Assembly: GCA_003525905.1 (NCBI GenBank)
Contig: DQIA01000006.1
Location: 1-16,273 of the forward strand
Length of the DNA stretch: 16,273 nt
DNA from: Clostridiales bacterium
Lineage (GTDB): Bacteria; Bacillota; Clostridia; Oscillospirales; Oscillospiraceae
Direction: 5' to 3'
Shown: positions 7,479 through 14,187 of the stretch, in pieces
Layout of the letters: each line of letters starts with the position of its first letter
How positions within the stretch are numbered: the first letter of the stretch is position 1
Made by a program: the position numbers and the translations under genes
Notes under the pieces: model-generated
The model's input: the letters and a program-made list of their open reading frames with translations, nothing else
Told to the model about the DNA's origin: nothing
The model's database searches: none

Positions 7479-7668
7479 TCACGAAGCATGGAACAAAACA
7501 GTCTGTCCGGCGTGGCAAAGGCAAATAACATCACCGGGAGAAGCAAAAAGCTCTTATGATATGAGGAGCTGGAACGGCAGCTTTTCGGATTTTTATCATG
7601 ACGGCAAGCCTTTGCCGGCCGATGCCGGCGTTTCTGCAGTAACGATTGAATATTTCCAGAATTTGTAA
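7465..7668 (+). CDS. Possible small protein or gene remnant, unrecognised
   Basis: An open frame of 67 codons starts at ATG 7465, overlapping the end of the ATPase gene by 14 bases, and stops at 7666-7668. I do not recognise it. The second half (KSSYDMRSWNGSFSDFYHDG, then KPLPADAGVSAVTIEYFQNL) has a composition and codon pattern that look protein-like, while the first part is less so. The ribosome site is weak (AAAAGGCG). It has no signal peptide or membrane helix. It may be a translationally coupled small protein, the tail of a decayed gene, or chance. Confidence 0.25.
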   Translation: MPRTDHEAWNKTVCPAWQRQITSPGEAKSSYDMRSWNGSFSDFYHDGKPLPADAGVSAVTIEYFQNL

Positions 7669-7741
7669 ATAATGGAAAAAATCAGACATGTTTCCGGCCG
7701 ATATTTAGAACTGCACGGCATCTCTGTATGTGTATTTTTAA

Positions 7742-7770
7742 TTGCATATACCGGATGTTTGTGATAATAT
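7742..7770 (+). promoter_or_regulatory. Candidate promoter of the subtilase gene
   Basis: TTGCAT (7742-7747) lies 17 bases before TAATAT (7765-7770). Alternatively GATAAT (7763-7768) preceded by TGT acts as an extended -10 with a 15-base spacer. Either places the start near 7775-7778, giving a 5' leader of about 70 bases. Confidence 0.5.
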
Positions 7771-7777
7771 ATACAGA

Positions 7778-7790
7778 ACACCATTGGTGT
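7778..7790. promoter_or_regulatory. Perfect 13-bp dyad, possible operator
   Basis: ACACCATTGGTGT is a perfect inverted repeat (6-bp arms around one T) sitting where transcription from the candidate promoter should begin. A repressor bound here would block initiation. It could also be a small RNA hairpin or chance; no regulator gene is in the window. Confidence 0.35.
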
Positions 7791-7848
7791 AGAAGCGGCC
7801 GCATGCCCGGCTTGTGGACATACCAAAATAAAGAAAGAAGGTAGGTTT

Positions 7849-10800
7849 ATGAAAAGCACACACTTAAGAAAACGCATTGTGGCTGCATTGCTGGCCGTGG
7901 TGTTAGCTGTTAGTTTAGCTGCGCCATCTCTGGCAATTGAGGAAACAGGCGTCTCGAAATCAGGCAGCAACGGGCTGACTTGGGAGGAAATAGACAGCAG
8001 CTCTGTTCAGGTAGAGTCCCCCATTCAGGCGAATACCGGCGTAGTGGAAAAGACGGTAGAACACGAAGACACCGATATGGTTCGTGTCTCCATTATTCTA
8101 AAGGACGCCTCTACCCTGGAAAAGGGCTTTACCTCTGATGAGATTGCAGCTGCTGATCGCAGCGCCATGCAATATCGGCGGAAGCTGGAGAAGCAGCAGG
8201 ACAGCATGGCTGCCGCCATCTCCAAGCAGGCACTGAATGGTGCAACACTGGATGTTGTTTGGAATTTGACATTGGCAGCCAATATCATTTCTGCAAATGT
8301 CCAATATGGGCAGATCGAGAAAATCAAGGAAGTTGCCGGTGTGCAGGAGGTCATTCTTGAGAACCGGTATGAGCCCTGCGTGGTGAAGCAGGAGGAGACG
8401 GCGGATCCCAATATGGCCACCTCCGATAAGATGATCGGCTCCAGCGCTGCGTGGGCGGCAGGCTATACCGGCGCAGGAAGCCGGATCGCAATTATCGACA
8501 CAGGCGCCGATGTGGATCATCCCTCTCTGGATCCGGATGCGCTGAAATATGCCTTGCAGGGGAGTAATGCGACGATCATGACGGAGGCTGACTTGACCGA
8601 TGAGGTGCTGAATCAGCTAAATGCATATACTCGCAAGGCCGGACTGACCGCAGCAGATTTTTATGTCAACGAGAAAATCCCGTTTGGCTTTAACTATGTG
8701 GATGCGGACACGGATATCACGCATGATAATGATACGCAGGGCGATCATGGCTCGCACGTGACCGGCATCGCGGCGGGAAACCGTTTTGTTAAGGACGAAG
8801 CCGGAAACTATGTCGCAGCGTTGGACTCCGTCATGACGCAGGGCGTGGCGCCCGATGCGCAGATCCTGACGATGAAGGTCTTCGGCAAGCGCGGCGGCGC
8901 CTATGATTCAGACTACATGGTCGCGATTGAAGACGCCATGGTGCTGGGCGCGGACGCAGCGAACCTCTCTCTGGGCGGAAGCTTCCCGGGCTACTCCGAG
9001 TATACGGAAGAGAAATACCGTCATATTCTTGATGAAATCGTTGGCAGCGGCATGGTTGTCACAATTTCTGCAGGTAATTCCGGCAGCTGGTTTGACCAGA
9101 CTGCGTTTGGCCTTCCCTATGCGGGCAGTGTGAACTGGGCTACAAACGGCAGCCCCGGCTCCTATGTTAACTCGCTGTGTGTAGCCTCCGTCGATAACGC
9201 GGGCGTTACAGACAATTATCTGAAGGTTAAAGGTCATAACATGACCTACACGGAAAAAAGCTATCAGAACAAACCGATCTATACCATCGGCGGAAGCCAT
9301 GAGTATATTTATCTGGACAAGATCGGTACCGCGGAAGAGTTCGCAGCAGTCAAGGATGTCCTGGCAGGAAAAATTGCAATTTGCAATCGAGGCGATACCT
9401 CATTTTACGAGAAGGCAGAAGCCGCGGTTGCCAATGGCGCAATTGCGACCATTATCGTGAATAATCAGCCGGGCTCCAATTATATGGATCTGACCGATTA
9501 TAAAAAAACGGAGCCCTGCGTCTCTATTTCTCAGACGGATGGCGCGTTCCTGCGTAAAAACTCCACGCCGGTGACGAGCGAGGATGGCAGTGTTCTGTAT
9601 TATAGCGGCGAGATGTTTGTGAGCTCCGAGCGGGAGTCCTGGGATCTGGGAGAAGACTACTATACGATGAGCAGCTTCTCCAGCTGGGGCATTCCCGGCG
9701 CCCTGACGATGAAGCCGGAGATCACGGCGCCCGGCGGCCGGATCTACTCCCTGAAGGACGGCGGAGAGTATCAGAATATGTCCGGTACCTCTATGGCTTC
9801 TCCGCAGGTAGCCGGAATGGCGGCGCTGGTCGCTGAGTACATTAAGCAGAACGATCTGGCCGAAAAGACGGGACTGGCTGTGCGTACGCTGGCCCAAAGC
9901 CTGCTGATGTCAACTGCTCAGCCGATCGTTGAGAAGCAGGGTGTTGATGAGCAGGGGAAGACACTGGAGGGTTACTACTCTGTTCTGCAGCAGGGTGCAG
10001 GCCTTGCAAATATCGGCGCGGCTGTAAATAGCGGAAGCTATTTGATGATGGATCAGGATGCAACAGATTCGTATGCAGACGGAAAGATCAAAGCCGAGCT
10101 GGGAGACGATCCCCAGCGTACCGGTGAGTATTCCTTTGGCTTTACGCTGTACAATCTGGAGAATACGGACAGCACGTTTACCTTAAGCGCTGATTTCTTT
10201 ACGCAGGCGGCACTTCAGGGCGAGCTCAATAACGGGAACGGGCAAGTCATGAATTTCTCGGACAAAAAGACTGCCGCATTAGCCGCGGACGTTGTCTGGG
10301 ACGTGGATGGGAAAACGCTGAAGCCGGAAATGCCTGCGGATCTGGACGGCTGCGATTTTGACGGAAGCGGCAAGGTAACCGCGGACGACGGTCAGGCGCT
10401 GCTGGACTATGTGACCGGCGTGCGGACTGAGATCAGCAGCAAGAGCTGTGCGGATCTGGATAAGGACGGAGACATCGATACCTATGATGCTTACCTGTTC
10501 TTCTCCCGCTTGAGCAGTGCTGCCGTGACGGTTCCTGCAAACGGAAAGATTCACGTCACGATTCATGCAAAGGTCCTTGGTCTGGACAGCTACGACGAAA
10601 AGAACGGCGGTGCAGGCGCTTATGTCGAGGGTTATGTATTTGCCAACGAGGTAAGCAGTAAAGAGGGTGTCGAAGGGACCAGCCATTCTATCCCGGTGCT
10701 GGGCTACTACGGAAATTGGACCGATGCCTCCATGTTTGATGTCGGCAGCTTTATTCAGTATCACTACGGCATGGAGACCCGTCCTCCCTACATGCTCGCT

Positions 10801-13794
10801 GCAATTCAGCAGGCAGCGCAGCTCCAGTCGCTGACCATAAAATACAAAGGCGTGGATGACTCCTATTCCCTTGGCGGAAATCTGTATGTAGACGACGGAT
10901 TCTACGATGCAGATCGTTACTCCATCAACCCGGATACCGCAAAGATCTCTGATATTTATTTCTGCCTGATCCGAAATGCGGCCAATGGCCGGATCACTGT
11001 GACCGGCGAGGACGGTACGGTATATCTCAACAAGGAGACTCAGGCTCCGATCATTGGCGCCTACTATTTCTCGAACCAGAAGACGTGGATGCAGGTGCAG
11101 AGCGGCTTGTCCGTGGATTGTGCGCCGGATGCCGCGGAAGGCGAAAAGCTGACTGTGAAGCTTACCATGGCGCCGGAGTATTATGTGGATTACAGCGGCT
11201 CGACGCTTTCGACGGATTGGGATGCGCTTGGTGAGGGAGCAAGTCAGACCTATACGATGTTTGTTGACAAGACTGCTCCTACGCTGACCGACATTACGCT
11301 TTCCGAAGACCTGATCAACGACGGACGGGTCATGACCGTTACGGCCTCCGACAACAGATATGTTGCAGCAGCGGTGCTGTACGATTACTCGACCGGGAAA
11401 ATCCTTGCGAGGACGGGCGGTTCTCCGAAGGGAGCAAGCCGCGGCGAGGCTGTTACCATGTCGTTGGATGCAAACGGAACAGCAAATGCAGCACATCTGC
11501 TGCTGCAGGTATATGACTACGCAAACAACTGCAGTACCTACAAGATCAATCTGAACAAGTCCGAGCTGAATGATCCTGTTGAGGTTTCCTTGAATCGCAG
11601 CACGCTGAAGCTTTTCAAGGGCGGCACGGCGACGCTGGAGGCGGAAGTTACGCCTTTCGGCATCCATCCCGATACGGTGACCTGGACCAGCGACAATACG
11701 AATGTGGCTACCGTGGACGAAGACGGTACGGTTACCGGCATTGGCGATGGCACTGCCACGATCACGGCAACCTCTGTAAAGGATCCCACCAAGAGCGCAG
11801 CCTGCACGGTTACCGTTGAGGTTTTGAAGGTTACGCTGACCGGCGCGCTGATGGATGGCTCCTCCACCTCCCAGTTCTATACGTGGGATATGGAAAATGA
11901 TACTACATGGACGCCGGGGGCTGTGATGGAGGTCGAGGGCATTACCTCTACCGCATATGACACGGATCGCAACAATGTCATTGTGGTTGACGGAAATGAA
12001 CGGAAGCTCCATCAGGTCGACATGGAGAGCGGCAAGGTTCTGGCGGACTATGATGCCGTTGCGGGCGGTAACTTTAATGTGCCGCTGTTTGATCTGGAAT
12101 ACAGCGAGCTGTTTACCAAGGGCGACATTCCGGCCTGCTACAGTATCTATAACTTTATGCTCAACAAGCCTGCGGAACTGGGCAGCATTCGCACGGACGG
12201 CTTCATGCTGTTCATGGATTTCCTGCTTTACGGAAACGGAGCCGATAAGTTTACGGCGATGACCTCGCTCGGCAAGACAAAGCTTGATCTGGATCAGGAC
12301 GGCACTGCGGAAACGGATGCGGAGGTGCTGCTGCTGCTGGATAACCGCGGCAACGTGTGGACCTTCCAGATTTATGACGGGATCGACTACAGCAGCACGA
12401 CAGGCAAATACGAGATTGCAAAGTCTAACCTGACCAGTGCATTTAAAATGTACTTCATGGGCGACAATAACGGCACGCCGCTGTGCTCTATGGTTCCCAC
12501 AACGGTCAATGGACAGCTGGCATTGTATTTGTCCTACTTTACCGGCAAGGCCAATGAGCTCTACCGTCTGACATACGATTCCGCCAAGAACTTCTGGACC
12601 GGCGAAAAGCTGGCCAGCTTCGGCGAGAATGTATATCCGGCAACGATCCTGAAGATCGACAATCATGAGGCCAACCAGACGGAGCTGGAGCAGATCGTAA
12701 GCAATCTGCCGCTTGGCTCCCACACGGTACAGTCTCAGGATTTGACAGACATGCTCAATTCTGCTGCGGTTGAAGAAGCGGCCGCGTCTTATGGTGCGCT
12801 TAATACAGCAGCAGAAAAAACCGCATCGGCGAAACCGGCGGCTGACATCGCGGGCGAACAGCCTGCATCCTCGGAGATCATTACCTCGGAGGATCAGAAC
12901 ACGGTCACCCTGAAGCTGGTGTCGGGAGGAACGGCCCCCACCACGAACGGGCTTATGAGCGTCAGCTACGATGCTGCCGGCTGGGAGCTGAAGAATGTCA
13001 TTGGAAACACGCAGTATTTCTCCTACAAGGCTGAAGCCGGAAAGGTAACGCTTGGTTATGTTTCCGTGGACAGCATGCCTGCCGGAGAACAAGTCGCAGA
13101 GCTGACGTTCACCAAGACGAATGCCGGCAAGGACGCCGATCCTCGGTTCACTGTCCAAAAGACAGAGCGCAATGAACAGCGGATCGATGAGGTGGAGCAT
13201 CTGACGGCAAGCAGCAACCGTGATGATCCGTGCCCGTCGAAGGAATTCCGGGATCTCAGCACAACGGCTTGGTACCATGAGTCCGTGGACTATGTGTTGT
13301 CTAAGGGCATTATGCAGGGCTACGGCGACGGCACCTTCCGCCCCGATGAGACCGCGACCCGTGCCCAGGTGGTGACGCTGCTCTATCGCATTGCGGGAGA
13401 ACCTGCTGTGGATGATTCCAAGGCCCTGCCCTTCACTGACGTGAATCTGGAGAGCTGGTACGGCAGCGCCCTGCGCTGGGCTTACCAGAACGGCATCACC
13501 ACCGGTGTCAGCGCGGATACCTTTGCGCCTGACGACTGCGTGACGCGCGAGCAGATGGTTTCCTTCCTCGCTCGGTATGCCAAGGTGACCGGCGCCTATG
13601 AAAAGGTGTCCGAAGACCTGAGCAGCTTCTCTGACAGAGATCGTGTCTCCTCCTATGCTGTGGAATCCATGCAGTGGGCTGTTGCCAACGGCTTTATTCT
13701 CGGCACAGAAACGGGCAAGCTGGAGCCCATGGCTACGGCCACCCGTGCTCAGCTTGCGGCAGTGGTCGCCAGATACTGCCAGAGCATTCACTGA
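7849..13794 (+). CDS. Cell-wall-anchored multidomain S8 (subtilisin-like) serine protease
   Basis: Secreted protease of 1981 aa. Signal peptide 1-29 (cleavage after SLA). I9-like propeptide about 76-176. Subtilase domain with the catalytic Asp217 (IIDTG), His300 (DHGSHVTG), oxyanion Asn410 (SAGNSG) and Ser648 (GTSMASP), interrupted by a PA-type insert roughly 475-585. A C5a-peptidase-like Fn3 region (about 740-1000) contains a paired EF-hand/dockerin-like module: D836-F-D-G-S and D869-L-D-K-D-G-D. Big_2 about 1244-1324; a propeller-like stretch 1325-1665; a cohesin-like beta module about 1675-1785; three SLH repeats starting near 1800, 1862 and 1927 that should bind the protein to secondary wall polymer. 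All catalytic residues are present, so it is likely active. Start ATG 7849 follows AGAAGG. Codon use is less GC-biased than mfd. The substrate is unknown; host or dietary protein in the gut is a guess. Confidence 0.95.
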   Translation: MKSTHLRKRIVAALLAVVLAVSLAAPSLAIEETGVSKSGSNGLTWEEIDSSSVQVESPIQANTGVVEKTVEHEDTDMVRVSIILKDASTLEKGFTSDEIAAADRSAMQYRRKLEKQQDSMAAAISKQALNGATLDVVWNLTLAANIISANVQYGQIEKIKEVAGVQEVILENRYEPCVVKQEETADPNMATSDKMIGSSAAWAAGYTGAGSRIAIIDTGADVDHPSLDPDALKYALQGSNATIMTEADLTDEVLNQLNAYTRKAGLTAADFYVNEKIPFGFNYVDADTDITHDNDTQGDHGSHVTGIAAGNRFVKDEAGNYVAALDSVMTQGVAPDAQILTMKVFGKRGGAYDSDYMVAIEDAMVLGADAANLSLGGSFPGYSEYTEEKYRHILDEIVGSGMVVTISAGNSGSWFDQTAFGLPYAGSVNWATNGSPGSYVNSLCVASVDNAGVTDNYLKVKGHNMTYTEKSYQNKPIYTIGGSHEYIYLDKIGTAEEFAAVKDVLAGKIAICNRGDTSFYEKAEAAVANGAIATIIVNNQPGSNYMDLTDYKKTEPCVSISQTDGAFLRKNSTPVTSEDGSVLYYSGEMFVSSERESWDLGEDYYTMSSFSSWGIPGALTMKPEITAPGGRIYSLKDGGEYQNMSGTSMASPQVAGMAALVAEYIKQNDLAEKTGLAVRTLAQSLLMSTAQPIVEKQGVDEQGKTLEGYYSVLQQGAGLANIGAAVNSGSYLMMDQDATDSYADGKIKAELGDDPQRTGEYSFGFTLYNLENTDSTFTLSADFFTQAALQGELNNGNGQVMNFSDKKTAALAADVVWDVDGKTLKPEMPADLDGCDFDGSGKVTADDGQALLDYVTGVRTEISSKSCADLDKDGDIDTYDAYLFFSRLSSAAVTVPANGKIHVTIHAKVLGLDSYDEKNGGAGAYVEGYVFANEVSSKEGVEGTSHSIPVLGYYGNWTDASMFDVGSFIQYHYGMETRPPYMLAAIQQAAQLQSLTIKYKGVDDSYSLGGNLYVDDGFYDADRYSINPDTAKISDIYFCLIRNAANGRITVTGEDGTVYLNKETQAPIIGAYYFSNQKTWMQVQSGLSVDCAPDAAEGEKLTVKLTMAPEYYVDYSGSTLSTDWDALGEGASQTYTMFVDKTAPTLTDITLSEDLINDGRVMTVTASDNRYVAAAVLYDYSTGKILARTGGSPKGASRGEAVTMSLDANGTANAAHLLLQVYDYANNCSTYKINLNKSELNDPVEVSLNRSTLKLFKGGTATLEAEVTPFGIHPDTVTWTSDNTNVATVDEDGTVTGIGDGTATITATSVKDPTKSAACTVTVEVLKVTLTGALMDGSSTSQFYTWDMENDTTWTPGAVMEVEGITSTAYDTDRNNVIVVDGNERKLHQVDMESGKVLADYDAVAGGNFNVPLFDLEYSELFTKGDIPACYSIYNFMLNKPAELGSIRTDGFMLFMDFLLYGNGADKFTAMTSLGKTKLDLDQDGTAETDAEVLLLLDNRGNVWTFQIYDGIDYSSTTGKYEIAKSNLTSAFKMYFMGDNNGTPLCSMVPTTVNGQLALYLSYFTGKANELYRLTYDSAKNFWTGEKLASFGENVYPATILKIDNHEANQTELEQIVSNLPLGSHTVQSQDLTDMLNSAAVEEAAASYGALNTAAEKTASAKPAADIAGEQPASSEIITSEDQNTVTLKLVSGGTAPTTNGLMSVSYDAAGWELKNVIGNTQYFSYKAEAGKVTLGYVSVDSMPAGEQVAELTFTKTNAGKDADPRFTVQKTERNEQRIDEVEHLTASSNRDDPCPSKEFRDLSTTAWYHESVDYVLSKGIMQGYGDGTFRPDETATRAQVVTLLYRIAGEPAVDDSKALPFTDVNLESWYGSALRWAYQNGITTGVSADTFAPDDCVTREQMVSFLARYAKVTGAYEKVSEDLSSFSDRDRVSSYAVESMQWAVANGFILGTETGKLEPMATATRAQLAAVVARYCQSIH

Positions 13795-13810
13795 TTTCTA
13801 TCCGAAACGG

Positions 13811-13848
13811 CGTGCTTACCGGGGGCGTATTGCCCCGCGGTGAGCACG
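13811..13848. terminator. Long hairpin after the subtilase gene, no T-tract
   Basis: CGTGCTTACCG pairs with CGGTGAGCACG and GGGGC with GCCCC around a GTATT loop: 16 bp with one bulged G and one G-T pair. No T-run follows on the + strand, so it may act as an mRNA 3' stabiliser or a weak first terminator ahead of the stronger one at 13891. Confidence 0.45.
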
Positions 13849-13890
13849 GCGCAAGCCCCAGGGCTTGACAAAAAAACAAAGTGCAAAAGC

Positions 13891-13922
13891 AGCCCCACAG
13901 AAGTGTTTCTGTGGGGCTGTTT
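13891..13922 (+). terminator. Intrinsic terminator of the subtilase gene
   Basis: A perfect 12-bp stem AGCCCCACAGAA/TTCTGTGGGGCT with loop GTGT is followed by GTTT. An A-rich run (13869-13880) upstream would serve as a T-tract on the minus strand, so it may work in both directions. Confidence 0.8.
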
Positions 13923-14078
13923 AGACTCTCAAGGCCCTGCTTAGCCGAAAGTCAGTGTCCGTTTATGATACCACTTTCTGCGGCCTCGCAGCGGCACTTC
14001 GGGGGGCAGCCGCCATGATCCTGTTCGGGAGGTTTACATAAAGTTCACAATTGTAACGCTTTTGTTGGCAAAACGTTG

Positions 14079-14106
14079 TTGCATTTTGGCGGCTTCCCGG
14101 TATAAT
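14079..14106 (+). promoter_or_regulatory. Sigma-A promoter of the VanW-like gene
   Basis: TTGCAT (14079-14084) and a perfect TATAAT (14101-14106) are separated by 16 bases. The expected start is near 14113, leaving a leader of about 75 bases with two small hairpins before the ribosome site. Confidence 0.8.
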
Positions 14107-14187
14107 AGGATAGGAACAAACGGCGGCGGATGCCGTCTGGAGAATAGGCGGCATTCTGCCGTAGAACCACCGGAGAAGGAGATTTAA

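Larger units (their letters stand above)
7669..7848. other. AT-rich spacer with the subtilase control region
   Basis: This spacer is clearly AT-richer than the genes around it. It carries a candidate promoter (7742-7770), a dyad at the expected transcription start (7778-7790) and the ribosome site AGAAGG (7836-7841) before ATG 7849. No T-tract terminator was found between the transporter operon and this promoter; the GC-rich hairpins CGGCAA/TTGCCG (7602-7617) and GCCGGC/GCCGGC (7614-7629) lack one. Confidence 0.5.
13795..14187. other. Intergenic region between subtilase and VanW-like genes
   Basis: This region has no credible gene. It contains a strong hairpin (13811-13848), an intrinsic terminator (13891-13922), a promoter (14079-14106), and small tandem hairpins in the leader of the next gene, such as ACGGC/GCCGT and CGGCA-TTC-TGCCG. 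The ribosome site AAGGAG (14176-14181) precedes ATG 14188 by six bases. Confidence 0.7.

Noticed and set aside
10279..13791. A 1170-codon open frame on the minus strand opposite the subtilase
   Set aside because: The + strand frame has full subtilase, Big_2 and SLH motifs. The antisense product is rich in Arg, His, Gly and Val with no domain, a typical mirror of GC-biased codons.
14047..14054. ACAATTGT palindrome upstream of the VanW-like promoter as an operator
   Set aside because: Only 8 bp are symmetric and the flanks mostly fail to extend, so it is within chance expectation for AT-rich promoter DNA.
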